A stretch of DNA of 64,000 nt. Source: Lasiodiplodia sp. COLG20 (lineage: Eukaryota > Ascomycota > Dothideomycetes > Botryosphaeriales > Botryosphaeriaceae). Shown in pieces: positions 31,766 to 44,512 of this stretch (positions are counted from its first letter, which is position 1; each line of letters begins with the position of its first letter). The position numbers were made by a program, and so were the translations under genes. Where the stretch lies: NCBI GenBank assembly GCA_009801085.1, contig VNWV01000001.1:6510001-6574000 (forward strand). The letters run 5' to 3'. Below the pieces are notes generated by a model. The model saw nothing but the letters and a program-made list of their open reading frames with translations, was not told the DNA's origin and ran no database searches.

Positions 31766-33496
31766 CTACTGGCCGTAACCTATGTTGAGAAACTGCTGCT
31801 GTTGCTGCTGACGGTCCCTGCCCCTGTGTGGGATTGCTTTCAATACCTCCCGCTCCGGTGTGATCAGACCGGTCGTCCTCAAGACTCTGCCATTCCGGTC
31901 CACTGCATCCGCCACAACTTTCTTGACTCGGCGTCCAGGCAACTTCAGAGCCGTCTCGAATCCCTCACGCTCCGCCTCTCCAAGCAGCTTCTTCGATCCG
32001 CTCTCTCCTATGATCTCGAAGAACCTCCACGTCCTCGTCTCCGTATCGCCATTCCACGACACATACACCGTCGTCCCCGAGCCATCTGCATTCTCCAACG
32101 CCACGATCGCCGGGTCCTCGCTCGGCAGCCCGGTCCAATTGTACCTGAAGCCACGGTAATTCTGGACGCCCTCGCCCAACGCCCCGCTATCAAAGTACGT
32201 ATGAAAAATCGGCGTACCGTCCGGCAGGTACTCCGTCAGCGCGCCCTCAGAGCCCCAATTAACGACAACATTCCCATTCGGCAGCACCTGCGTCGAGCCC
32301 TGGCTCTTGGACAGCAACCCCGTGCCGGGCGGCGGGTAGAAGCCCTGGACGAGCTCGGCCGTCCAGTCCGTCGTGTTGAGGCGGAGGATCTTGCCGCTGG
32401 ACGTGGGCGCCGTGTGCACCTCTGACCCGCCGTCGTGCTCGGTGCCGTGCGCCGAGTTGTCGTACAGCGAGATGAACTCGACGGCCGGGTCGCCCGTCGG
32501 GTTGGGCAGGAAGCGCGCGTGGTGCTGGAAGCAGAAGGTCGCGTTGGGGCCGAGCGTGAACGACGAGTTTTTGCCGTCTAGCCGCCACAGGATCTCGCCG
32601 GTGCTGCCGGAGATTTTGTGCACTGAGCACGCGTCGCGCGCGGAGACGATGTAGTTGCCGTCGGTGTCTTTGTCGACGCTGTTGATGTGGAAGTAGTCCC
32701 AGGCGTCGGACGAGTTGTAGCCGGAGCCGGCTTGGCCGGGGTTGAGGGGGAGGACGGCTTCTGCGAACAGTGTTACTTTGGTCGAGCTGCTGGAATATGA
32801 GATGAGCGCTTACCATCAGGGGTTACGTGGTCGAGGCTGGCCCATTCGAACAGTAGTTCGCCTGTTTCGATATCGAGTTCTATGTATGTGTCAGCGACTT
32901 CGTATTTATGAGAGTATCGGGGCCATGATGGTACCTTGAATTATAGCATTGACAATCCATTGCTGCTCCTCACTTGCTCCCCACGGCGTGAGATCTCGAG
33001 GAACCGGCTGATAGATCTGGATCAGACCTGTCTTCTCCCCAATGATATGAAACTCATGCTTATCGGTAAGCTTGTGGTTCCCGGCCCTGAGCTCTCTAAT
33101 GGTGTCATAGTGCTTGTTCAGGATTGTCGTGTGTCCATGGCCATGGCCATATCCGGGATTGTGGTCTCCCTCAAAGCTGAATAGAATGTCCTCTCCTTTC
33201 CATCGGCCAGCTTGGAAGTTTGTTGCCCAGATTGAGTAGATGCCGTATCCTGACCAAATGAGCTCCCCATCATCTCGAAAGATATAGGGTCCGGCTTGGC
33301 GTGGACCATGTTGCTCGGTAGGAGTGTCTGGAAGCCCCGCGAAGGGGGCAACAAACAAGTATCCTTTTTCAACAGTGGGAGCTGCGGGGATCGTAATGTT
33401 GAGGCGTGGTGGGGCAAGGTCGGGCCGTGATTTGAACTGCCAATCAGCGCTGGCAAGAGAGAACAGCCAGAAAAGGCCACTTATTTGCCGGTACAT
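31766..33496 (-). CDS. Secreted arylsulfotransferase-family protein
   Basis: Three exons (33496-32935, 32879-32814, 32760-31766) with introns of 55 and 53 nt give 540 aa. The start is ATG 33496, because MYRQISGLFWLFSLASADW is a good signal peptide; the ORF upstream of it lacks one. The mature chain shows the beta-propeller repeats of the fungal arylsulfotransferase (ASST) family, including HNPGYGHGHGHTT, DKHEFHIIG, DAWDYFHINSVDKD and CFQHHARFLPN. Several conserved His could act as the sulfate acceptor, as His does in bacterial ASST. Several NxT sequons are present. The tail has a run of seven Gln. The physiological donor and acceptor are unknown, and many fungal members have unproven activity. 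Confidence 0.86.
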
Positions 33497-34407
33497 TGCG
33501 TCACGGGTGCGCACTGAGTGAAAAGATGGTATGGAAGCACTCAATTGTTTCTTAGGAAGTCTCCTTTTTCTTTGCAACAGCGATATTATTTCAGCTTTAT
33601 TTCTCTGGTGAATGCAAGGCCCTCAACCCCTCAGATCTTCCACGGTTTGATCACGCATTCCTACCCCGCCGTAATGCAATTGGAACACCGGCTGCATAGT
33701 GGGGGAAGTGCTGCAGAAAGTCAGCTCCTCCAAGTCCCTTTGAGGACCATACATATCGAGGCCACAAATTCTATCAAACAATTCTAGGCCCAGGTTTCGT
33801 GCTTGGGGGGACGACGTAATGGCAGATGAAGCAACCGTTAGGATTGGACTCCGGCATCACTCCCGTCCACAACGCATTAGCGCATCCCCACCTGTCTGTT
33901 CCTACGTCATCAAATAGGCGACCCAGCCTTTGAAGATCTCTAGAGAACGTATGAAAATCCTTGAATCTCCTCATCCAAATTTACGGTGCCTGCACATAAC
34001 GATTTCTTTCTGTCTTCGATTCGGCTTAACCACATGCTCCGTCAGGACTGAAACAGATCTTCAAAATGATCTCCTTGTTCCGCAGTGCGACGATGAACCC
34101 TTGTCTTACATGTTCCTCGGCAGCTGTCCCGAACGTTAGTCTAACCGTGAAAGTTAAGTGGCCCGAGCCCCTGCAACTCGCGAGAAGCATCGCAAATTGC
34201 GTGCTGTCGCTGATCTCGATGCGTGCCCGGTTTTGCTGCGCTAGCAGCCCTTTTCCCATATGGATGCTCTTATTCTTTTCGTGCTGATCTCAGGATTTCA
34301 TGGCTAATAAAATTCAACGTAAAAGCGCGTGACCACATCGATTCAGCGCAAACGAACTCACGTTATCCTACCATTTGAGCTAGATACTGCCAGATCCAGC
34401 TCAGCAA
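33497..34407. other. Intergenic region between divergent genes
   Basis: About 0.9 kb with the promoters of the arylsulfotransferase (minus) and MFS (plus) genes. No supported gene. Confidence 0.6.
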
Positions 34408-36258
34408 ATGGCAAACTACGGGACATTGGTGTCCAATGACGAGGAGAGTCCCGACCTCGCGGATCACCACGTGTCAGAGCATGAGACGCAACCGTTGCTC
34501 AAACCGCCCGAACCGGACGACTCATGGCGACCACCACCGCGCTTCATTTGGATCGAGATGGCCATATTCGCCAATGTCTTCCTTTACGGCTTCGATAGTA
34601 CCATCACTGCGGCAACATATGCCGTCATCAGCTCAGAGTTCGGCGCCGCAAATACTGCTTCCTGGCTTACGACGTCGTACCTCGTCACCAGCACTGCGTT
34701 CCAACCGCTTTATGGCCGCTTCTCGGATTTGTTTGGCAGACGCATCTGCTTCTTCGTCTCAACTATTACCTTTGCCATTGGATGTCTGGGATGCGGACTC
34801 GGACGGAGTATTGTGGTCGTCAACATCATGCGAGCGATTTGCGGATTCGGCGGAGGCGGTCTCATGACGATGGGTAAGTCCTTCTCATGCTCCAGTAAAT
34901 TGAATACTGACACTTGCAATCCTAAAAGCTACCATTGTCAATTCCGACATGATACCATTTCGAAAGCGTGGAATGTACCAAGCCATGCAAAATGGCATGT
35001 TCGGCTTCGGCGCAATCTGCGGTGCTTCATTCGGCGGTTCCATTGCAGATTACATCGGATGGCGCTGGTGTTTCTTACTGCAGATTCCTGTTTCCGCCAT
35101 TGCCCTGTTGTTGGGGGCATTGGTGATTAAGAATCCAATCGGACACCTCAGCCTTCATCAGTCATCTCTTAAGGATATCTGGAAGAAGGTTGACTTTTCC
35201 GGATCACTTCTGCTAGTCTCAGCCATTTCCATTCAGTTGGTTGGGCTGAGTCTCGGCGGCAATGAGTTACCTTGGAGCAACGGGTGGGTTATCGGCTCAC
35301 TTGTCGGCAGTACAGTCTTACTTGTTCTGTTTGTGGTCGTCGAAGCCAAGACCACCGCCATCCCCATCATACCGCTACGTATGCTCAAAGGCCGTCTTCC
35401 GGTTTCTGCTCAGACTGCCAATGTTTGTGCAGGACTTGCGGCGTATGCTGTAAGATTTTCAGCTTCATACCTTGAATCACCTTGCTGATGGAATATAGTA
35501 CCTCTTCATGCTCCCATTATTCTTCCAGGTTGTCCTCTTAGATTCTGCAACCAAAGCAGGCGCACGCCTGGCATTGCCCTCCTTGGCAACGCCCATCGGT
35601 GGTCTTATTTCCGGCGTTGTCATGTCACGTTGGGGCAAACTCTTTTGGCTTGTGCGCTCCGGCGCCTCTCTGATGGCGTTTGGAAACCTACTCGTCTTGA
35701 CACTGGGCTTCCATGACCAAGCTTGGAAATATCTGGTCTTCACCTTCCCTGCCAATCTTGGTCAAGGAATCATCTATCCGGGAATCCTATTCACGTCGCT
35801 TGCAGCGTTTGATCATTCTGGTATGTTCAGCTAGCATTTCCAAGGAAAGTACTATTGATGACTGACTATTCGAAGATCATGCTGTTACGGCATCAACAGT
35901 CTACCTCATTCGCTCTCTAGGTTCCGTGTGGGGTGTGGCCATCACTTCAGCTGTTCTACAGAATACCCTGAAGAAGAAGCTGCCTGTTGCTTTACCCGAT
36001 GTGCCCGGCAAAGATGAAGTAAGACGTCCTTAGTATTTACAAACTGCTTTTACTGAACTTAATCAGATCATCGACCAAATCCGCCACTCGGTAACCACGC
36101 TGCGAGATCTGCCACCCGAGCTGCAATATCCCGCCAGACTTGTATACTACGACGGCATACGCTACGCCTTCATAGTTTCCACAAGTGTTGCTGCATTGGC
36201 AATCGTCGCATCTTTGTTACTCAAGAAAAATGGAGGGATGCGTAGCACACAGAAGTAA
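34408..36258 (+). CDS. MFS transporter, DHA2-like (14 TM, Vba/drug-exporter type)
   Basis: Five exons (34408-34873, 34929-35449, 35499-35820, 35876-36018, 36067-36258) join in frame to 547 aa. A hydrophilic N-terminus with ETQPLL (an acidic di-leucine-like motif) precedes the first helix, which contains FLYGFDSTITAATY. The loop 2-3 signature is GRFSDLFGRR. IADYIGWRWCFLLQIP is the typical fifth-helix motif of the DHA2 group. The helix count is compatible with 14. Close family members are vacuolar basic-amino-acid transporters (Vba) and multidrug or siderophore exporters; the N-terminal sorting-like motif would fit the vacuole, but this is inference. It converges on the DUF7708 gene. Confidence 0.88.
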
Positions 36259-36427
36259 CTGTTGATCGTCGGGTATTATTTACCACGGAAGCCCTTTTCC
36301 CGGAGACATTTTCAAGAACTGTTCCGAAGTACATATAGACAAAACACTTTTTCAGGGTTATATGAAGTAGAGAAAACAAAGCAACGAAGACTGGTATTTG
36401 AAGCATTTTGCATAGACCCGGGTATCA

Positions 36428-38651
36428 TTACATAGGAGCATGCTCGCTCTCTCTCATCTCCCTGTTCATGCGCTCCTCATTTGGCGCGTCAGCAATCCGT
36501 GGCAAAGTACCGACATCAAGGATGAGACCATCCTGCTCAAACGCGGCCCTCACCACGTCCGTACCCGGCGTGCTCGCGAACAACACCTTAACAGCAGCCG
36601 GAACGCTGGGATCAGACGCCAGCCGCAACAGGCTGGATAGCGCGGGCAGCGCCTCAGCCTGGAACTCATCGCGCTCAAAGAGCACCACGCCGTCAATGAT
36701 GAACACCACCGTGGTGCTCCGGGATAGGCGCCGCACCAGCCAGTCCAGCAGCTTCGTCAATCCTTCAGAGCTGCCGGCTTGCAGTGTGGAAAGGTCGACC
36801 TCGTGGTGCAGTGGGCGCAGATCGAATTCGCATCGTCGGAGGAGCTGATCGACCAGGCTGGGAAGCATATAGCGGGCGCCGATATAGGTGCTGTCGTCTG
36901 CATCGGCGGCATCGACGTGCCGCCCGCAAAACCACAGGAGGGGCAGAAAACGTGGACCTCTGGCTTGCAGCGCATGCGCCATGGTAGCGCAAAAGACTGA
37001 CAGCGGAGAGGTGCCAGCAATTATGCGCGGAGGTGTTGGAAGGTCCCACTGCACGAGCACTCGAGCCGATAGTGGCGATATCATCCACTCGCGGAAGAGA
37101 GACGTATTCACAATTTGCTCAGCTTGAGCAATCTGCCGCGGAGGTAGCTGTGCCTTCTTGTTGACTACAAATGTAGTGTCGATGAGGTCGAGTTCAGGGA
37201 TGTCGAGAATCCGCCGCAAAGCTTCCTGACTGATGGACCACTCCGTGATCGATGGAGGCGGTGGAGTCAACCTTCTTTGCTCCAGCATTTGATTCTGAAC
37301 CTCAAGGTGCATTATTGTCTTGTGTGCAGCGTCCAGCTCTGCTTGTAGGCCTTTTTCGAAGTCAGAAACACGGATGGGCCGCGGAGGAAAAGCCAGATAG
37401 TAAAAAGCTTACGTTCTCTTGACCGTTCATGATCCGTTAGAAGGTGATTGAAATGGTTGAATAATCCACCCGCCAAATCCTGTTGAAATTGTCTCTGTTC
37501 TTCAAGCAGCTGTTTCTGAAGCCTTTGCGACTCCATTGAGTCTTTATGTTTGAAGTCTTGTCAGAATAGAACATTTCAAAGAGGAATGCCGGGGGAATGC
37601 ATACACATATGAGATTCGCGAATGTGCGATTTGAGAGCCTCTTTCATCAGGCTCTCACTTTTCTTCTCGATGTTCGTCAGGCTCTGGAGCAAGTCCGACT
37701 GGTAATCTCCGCCACGGAAGAGTGCACTTGCTCCCTTTCGTACTGTGCGTGTTGACGTTGGAAATTAACTTTAGGTGCGTCGAAACGAGACATCTAAGAC
37801 TTACAGTCACTACTTAAAAAGAAGACAATGGCGCGCTCCACTGCTTCGAGTGTTGTAAGTGTCAAATCCATAGATGCGTTCCAGATGTAATGGTCCTGCT
37901 CAAAAGTTCCTAGAAACAACTCAACATCTGAGAAGATATGAACGAGGCCATCAAATCCTTCTAGAACTTGGTTGCGCACCCGTGCAGCGTTCTTTACGGC
38001 CTAATATTCCTATGTGTAAGCAATCTGGTGCTTTTGCTGACATGCTTTGGGCTGGAACAATCTTACGTCCAAGACAACCTCGACGGCGCCCAACACAGGT
38101 GTCGCATATGGATCATTGGGAGCAATCTTGGATGCAGCATGGGCAATTTCTACCGCAGGCCCAACGCTGTCGGCAGCCTTCCGTCGCACCTTTTGGAGCA
38201 GTCCTACCATGCCTCCCTTCATCTGGTACTCTGTACGTGCCGCCAGGAGCATGTCATAGATGGAGTCCCAGTCGTCTTTGTCTCGAATGTTGTAGCCTAG
38301 TTTAGGCCCACCTTTCAGTCCAGGAGTTGACTTAAACCTAACCATTGCTTGTGGAAATATGCCATTCCAGATGCGCATGGCACTGGTAGTTGTCCAGATT
38401 GGCCTCGCAGGGAGACCACCGCTATTCTGGAGCGCGACTGCCGAAGTGCCTGTTGTTGTGAGAACGCCATGATTTTGGGCTGGTGCAGAAATCAGGCTGT
38501 TGTGCTTGTACTTTCCCGACATGGGATCGTAATACACTGGAGGATTGACAAACGCGCAATGGTGTTTCGCAAGGCGGTTGTCGATAAAATCGACAGAGGC
38601 GGGTTGACGGCTGAGGTCAGGAACGAAAGTCGGATCTGCCATGGTCAGCAT
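36428..38651 (-). CDS. DUF7708 STAND-like protein with degenerate nucleotide-binding region
   Basis: Five exons (38651-38067, 38000-37805, 37742-37605, 37541-37413, 37338-36428) join in frame to 652 aa; Met4 is an alternative start. Residues ~110-300 match the fungal STAND N-terminal DUF7708 domain (DMLLAARTEYQMKGG, GPAVEIAHAASKIAP, FSDVELFLGTF). A coiled coil follows (SQRLQKQLLEEQRQFQQ...), and then a region resembling a NACHT-type fold: a strand ending RIIAGTSPLSVFC stands where a P-loop should be but has no GxxxxGK[ST], while a Walker-B-like TTVVFIIDGV strand remains. No ankyrin, WD40 or TPR repeats follow. It is probably a non-hydrolysing signalling relative of fungal NLR-like proteins. 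The exon-3 donor could be GTGTATG or GTATGC; only the latter keeps the frame. Confidence 0.78.
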
Positions 38652-39586
38652 CCGATGACAAGGGTGGGGCGGACAGGACTTCGTTTGCCAGGCTTAAGAA
38701 TGATGGTAGTGATGGTTCCGTTTGATTTTCGTGGCGCAACATGTACCAGATAAGGGACTTTTGTTAGGCAAATTTGTTGCGTCAGGCTTGATGAAACACT
38801 TTCCCATGCAAATTGCAAATAGTCGAGGCATTTGTAGCTAACGCCCATAGCTATCTTGTAGAGGAAAGATCGGCATTTGTCGAGCTGACATGCAGCTCAG
38901 GATAAGCGCTAGCAAGGTCTGAGAAAAGTGCTCGTTCGTAAACGGCGGCTTGCAGGTGTTTGGCATGCAGTGCAGCTTGTAATCTACTACACGTCAAGGA
39001 ATTATGGCTCACGAATAAGCAAGTCTACCTGTATGTACATATTATAGCAACGATAGGCCAGAGTTCTAATGTATTCAAGGAAACGACGCCATATATGCAT
39101 CCTGGTGTAAAACATTCTTGTCAGCAATCCCGTCTAGCAGCGCGTTATTAAAAAAAAAGAATTAAGAATAAGAGTCCTGATTGCATTGCACATGCGTCTA
39201 TGAATTTGGTTGGGTTATCATGCGCGAGGTTACGGCTGAAATGCAGCTGCATGCTGCATGTCTGTCCGAATGCAAACACGCACTATCGATGGCTTGCATA
39301 GTGATGGCTTATGCTTTCAGGCTCAAGAGGAAACCAGTTAGATCTTTTCTCAGCCTTGACTATGCGCTAAAACTAGTAGATAATTACGCGCCGCAGCCCA
39401 CAGCCTTCACCATAGTTCATCAGCCTTGTGTGTTCAAAGGACCCGTCGATATCTCTCTTTCAAGCCAGTTGACGCTGGCCCGAGTCCAGTACTTTGTTTT
39501 GCTAAATCAAGTTGATTTAAGCCAAATTTGCTCTTACAGGACTTCGGCTCTCAACCCGGGTCTGGCCTGAGCCAAGACTATCAACA
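38652..39586. other. Intergenic region between divergent genes
   Basis: About 0.9 kb with the promoters of the DUF7708 gene (minus) and the AAA gene (plus). A run of nine A lies near 39150. No gene was recognised. Confidence 0.6.
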
Positions 39587-42500
39587 ATGGACTCGAATGA
39601 AGCTGATCCAGAGGTCCCTGCCCCCGACCACCATCCAGAGACCGATCGTGCGATACCATTAGCTCGCAATCCTGCTATTGAGAATGAAAGTGTGACGGAC
39701 AAGGCTGAACAACCCGACGCCACGATAAGAGACGGTCATAAGCCTCTGGAACATGGCTCTTTCGATCTTGACGAAGAGATCCAGGCCTTAAAAGCCAAAA
39801 TACTTGAGCTAGAGCAGCACGCCAAGGCTATTCCAGATGTCCCCATGCAAGAAGCTTCTCATCCGCAGTTGACTGCGGAAATGGAGCAATACAAACGGAT
39901 GGAGGCCTGTCTTTACCGGCATCGAAAGGAATGGGAGAAAGCCGGTGGGCCCGAGTACTGGGACATGGGGCGGTTGGATGATAGCGACTACACTCCTCTT
40001 CAAAACAATGGTCGGCATGGACCATGGAATTATCAATGGCCTCTCCGGTTCTCGAAAAAATATAGTCGCCCCGACCCGTTCGACCCCTCCCATGTATGTG
40101 CAGATGATCAGCACGACACTGGGTCTCCTCATTTCGATGACTTCGATCACGCCATTGATTACGGGGCCCGCCGCGAGAGGGTTCGCCGAAATTTTGAATG
40201 GGACGTGGACCGCCTCTATTTAATTGAAGAGATGGAGCGTCGTAAGAAGGACAAGAGCCTGGAAAATCAAACACCACACGATGAGAAACCCAACCAAGAG
40301 GGTCAACCAGAGGAGCAAGAGCCTAGTCCTCCAACCGCAAACATCACTCGGCTAGAGTGGCTCCCTTTCAAAGAAAGGCCATCAAATGGTGAAGGCGGTT
40401 TCGTCATCGAAATTCTCGAAGGAGAGCCGATCCTCAATGAATTTGGGCCCTATCGGTCTTGGTACGGTTATTCTGGCCGTAGAGCCCGTGGAGAAAACAG
40501 ACCACTTGACCGTAGGGTACCTCCCTCAACACTGCCAGAGCAGAGACCCTTGCCTGAAAGGATTCGAATTCGTTCTCCAGTACTTCTACAGATACTCCGC
40601 ACCATATCGGGATCTGAAAATGAACGCCAATGGTACAGCAATGAGGTAGCCGTGCTTATCAGGCCTTTCAAGGCACTCATTTTTTGCGAAAGGGCCTTAC
40701 GGGATTGGTGCTCTGCTCTGGAGAAAAAATTCCAAGCACTACCGATGACAAAAGGAGATGATCCAGTTGTTAGGAACAACTCTGCTACACCGTCGCAAGA
40801 TGAAGACAGCTCCATTCTACACCGTACTCAAAACTATGCGGGTCAAGACTCAGAAATAGAAGATACTATGGCTGAAAAGCTTTCCGCCGCCAAGTCAGAC
40901 TCTCAAGGATATGAGACATCACTTGCCCAAAAAGGCGATCACAGTCTACGAAGAAGCACATCCGAACAGGGCCAAGAAGGCGAGGTAGACGAGGAGGAGC
41001 AAGAAGCGGGAAAAGATGGCGATCATGATGATGGAAAGGACTTGACAAAGTCACCAATGGCATTAGATCATTTGAAATGTCTCCTGAGCTTCATTGACTC
41101 CGATATCTCGGCTCGTCAAAAATACCTGGACAACCCTTCATGCCGCAAAATCGTATTTTCCGATTTATGGCTGCTGTTCCGCCCAGGGCTTGAAGTCATC
41201 GGGAGCGACGGCAAGCAGGCCTACCGCGTTATCCACACAACTAGCGCAAAACATCGTGTTATGCCCGCTTGGCAGAAATGGCTGAATCATTCAGCAAAGA
41301 AACGCAAAGACTCGCCCTTCAGCATTAACTGTGTCTATATAGACTTTGATGGGAGAGATTTTGGGCCTGTACAGAGAGTGTTTGATTTCAAAAGATTCGA
41401 TGGGGAGACTGAGATCAGCTCATTAGAGGTCTATCCTCTTCGATTTCATGCTGCAAAGCAAACAAATTTCAACGAGGTGGAATGGAAGAAGCTCAATGCT
41501 CTTCCTGTGGAGCATCGTCACCGCCAGCGACTGATAGATCGTGGGGCCAAGTTTCTTGATGTGGCCGCGGTGAAGCATATGTACTACGCTGGACCAACGA
41601 TTGAGGAGCGGGATGACGTTGAAAGCCAGGTTGTCATTGATTTCGAAACGGCATTTTCAAAAGGGGGAGATATAGGAAGATCGTGGAAGCCCGAATTGAG
41701 GCCGCTGATTGGCCTTCCAGCCGTGGAGGATGGTGAGGAGAAGGAGGAGGAGCAAGATTACCCATGCCGTGCAGAATGCTGCTCCCATCAGTGCGTCCAT
41801 GATGATACTTATGTGGATCAGAAGCAAAGAGATGAGTATGTCGAGAGCCTTTTACCCAAGACTAACGCACCAGATGAGCAGCCGTCGATCGCTGTTATTC
41901 CCCGACCATTGAAAGAACTACAGGCGAGCTACCACCCACATCTCCCTCTATCTGATGATGAGCTCGTCATTATGTCATATCGGGTCTTTGGGTTTGTTCT
42001 GCGCACTCGAAAATGGGGTATGTGTCAATTCTAAGTCCTTTACATTTGACTTTGCTCGCATAAAGTGCTGATGGTCTTCGCTACAGCCAAATTGGACCTC
42101 TCTCACTTGACTGAAGCTCATCCCCCCAATGAACTGTCTACAGAGTCTATATCGAGATCACAAGGCATGATTGGAGGAAATGATTCGGCCACTGCGTTCA
42201 ATCGCCTCGTTCTCGAGGAGGGACACAAGCCTATGATTGAATCGTTGGTAACCCAGCATTTCCGAGATAAGCAAAGCAAAACTGGCCGGAGGGAGGAATT
42301 CGATATTGTGAGAGGAAAAGGTAAATCTACTTCCCGTTGGCGGTTCTTAATACTGTGATATGATGCTTATACCGATCGCAGGGAAAGGATTGATCCTGCT
42401 TCTTCATGGCGCTCCCGGGGTAGGGAAAACGTCAACAGCTGGTAAGCCAAATCTGACTATATTCTCTTGATCCATTTATATGAAGGTACTAATAACTCTT

Positions 42501-43941
42501 TTCAATTAGAGGGGGTAGCTGAGATGTTCAGAAAACCGCTATTTCAAATCACCTGTGGTAAGTTACACTCTACCCGCATTGCCATTCTCTCTTCCTTTTG
42601 ATAAATGTCCCCAAAACGCAAGGTTTCAATAGCTTGTTAATTTATTACGGCGCTTAGGTGACCTCGGAACGACTGCAACAGAAGTTGAGGAGGCACTTGA
42701 GACGAACTTCAGCCTTGCAAACCGATGGGACTGCATCCTTCTCCTCGACGAAGCTGATGTGTTCCTTGCGGAGAGAAGCAAAGAAGACTTCAGAAGGAAC
42801 GGGCTTGTGGCAGGTAAGTCTTACCGAGCAGTGAAGCAACGTTTACACTACATTGAACCTAATCATTCCAGTGTTTTTGCGAGTAATGGAATACTATGCC
42901 GGTGTTCTTTTCCTAACAACCAACCGCGTCGGAGACTTTGATGAGGCTTTCACCTCGCGCATCCACATAAGCCTCTATTACCCAGAGCTAAGCCGATCAA
43001 AGACAGAGTCAATCTTCAAGCTCAATATGGACATGATTCAGGAGCGCTTCAAACAGAATGGACGGAAGATCAAAATCAACCCATTTGACATTGGCACCTT
43101 CGCGACAAAACACTTCTCGGATCATCCGGAGTCACGCTGGAATGGCCGACAGATCCGCAACGCTTGTCAGACAGCACTAGCACTGGCGGAGTATGAAGCT
43201 CAGGGTAATAGCCACGCCGCTACACCCAGGCCAGATGTTGAGGTCGAACTGAAGGTCGAACACTTCGAGGTCGTACGAAATGCCTATCTCGAATTTACTA
43301 AGTACATGAACGACCTCTACGGTACTAATGCAGCGCGTCGTGCCAAAGAAGCTCGGCTGCGCGCTATGTGGCTCGCCGAGAACGACAATATTTTAGGAGG
43401 TGGTAAGGCAATGGATAGAACGGCTTTTGCACTTGCATCGCAGATTCAGCACCAGCAACAACCACAACAGCAACATCATGGATTCCCTCCAGCACCCCCT
43501 TCTCACTACCATCAAGGTGTGTCACCGCAAATCGTGCACACCCAGCCCCAGCAGGAACAACCATACTCTCCCTATCAGAACCCCGCTATGCATCAGTCCA
43601 GATATCCTGAGGGAGGCCGCGTAGGAGGTCCACCGCAAAATCCCGCTCCGGGCCAGTACAGGAGCAACGTAACAGGCAGTATGGTTTATCCATCTTTTGA
43701 TGGGCCCCGGGAAGGGTATGATCAGAACTACGCCCCTCATCAGCCATCGCCGATGGCAGCCCCGGCTGGACAACAAGAGCATCCAACAAACCAGCCTTGG
43801 CTAAGGGACGGCATTCGCTCTATGTATGAGCCCTCGGGAGACCGAAATCCCGGACAGGCGCCTCCTGGCAGCGTTTCACCCGGGCCGGCTGGTTACACTC
43901 AGGGCAACCCTATCTGGGGACCTCCGAGGTCACAAGTTTAG
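39587..43941 (+). CDS. DUF7025-containing AAA+ ATPase
   Basis: Six exons (39587-42017, 42087-42320, 42382-42441, 42510-42557, 42658-42813, 42872-43941), all in the same phase, give 1332 aa. The N-terminal half is charged and low-complexity with a coiled-coil-like segment (EIQALKAKILELEQ) and a Glu-rich acidic run. A DUF7025 domain follows at about residues 490-640 (HLKCLLSFIDSDI... VFDFKRFDGE). The AAA module has Walker A GAPGVGKT (about 898, in the 60-nt exon 3), Walker B ILLLDEAD (about 950) and sensor-1-like LFLTTNRVGDFD. The last ~190 residues are Pro/Gln/Gly-rich and probably disordered. These ATPases are very common in Pezizomycotina and uncharacterised; they resemble Bcs1/26S-type AAA modules. 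The two short exons encode the P-loop and the segment after it. Confidence 0.88.
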
Positions 43942-44512
43942 GTCGGGTGGTGCAAGCTGTTCCAAGATCTTGGCGGTTTATTTACTTTTATTTGATGATC
44001 TTTAACGACCTCTACGATTTCAATTTTGTCTCTTTTTACCTTCCAACACACTCATTTGCCCTATCCAAAACCAGGGAATCAACCCTTTTTCTGCTTCTCC
44101 TTTTTGGGCTATGTTTTCTTATGCTAGCGCACATGTTTCTGTTTTATGCTTCATCTGGATCGTTCTTGAGTTTGAATTCAGGTTCGATAGATTGAATGAA
44201 GATCATGAATTGTTCTCTGCAGCTTTCCAAGTAATGCTCCGCAATTTTTACCATTAAACGTTGATACTCCGCCAAATTCACTACCGGAGCCAGTCCCAGC
44301 GGTAAAACAATCACTTCGAGCCATCACATCACACAAAAAAATGTTTAAAAAAAAAAAAAGAACAAATGAGACAAGAAGGAAAAGGGAGGTATAGCGCAGA
44401 TACGCTTTGAGAAGGTTCTAAGCACCGTCTCCCAACAAGCTCATTCATAGGAGAGAAAGAAAAAAAAATAAAAATAAAAAACGCCAGTAGACAACCCCGC
44501 CAACCATCCCCC
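43942..44512. other. Intergenic region between convergent genes
   Basis: 3' flanks of the AAA and SDR genes. It is T-rich then A-rich, with an A-run near 44340-44360. Nothing else was recognised. Confidence 0.55.

Noticed and set aside
30243..36258. Secondary-metabolite cluster built on hydrolase, sulfotransferase-like, and MFS genes
   Set aside because: No polyketide synthase, NRPS, terpene cyclase or DMATS backbone enzyme is present in the window, so the neighbourhood alone does not support a cluster.
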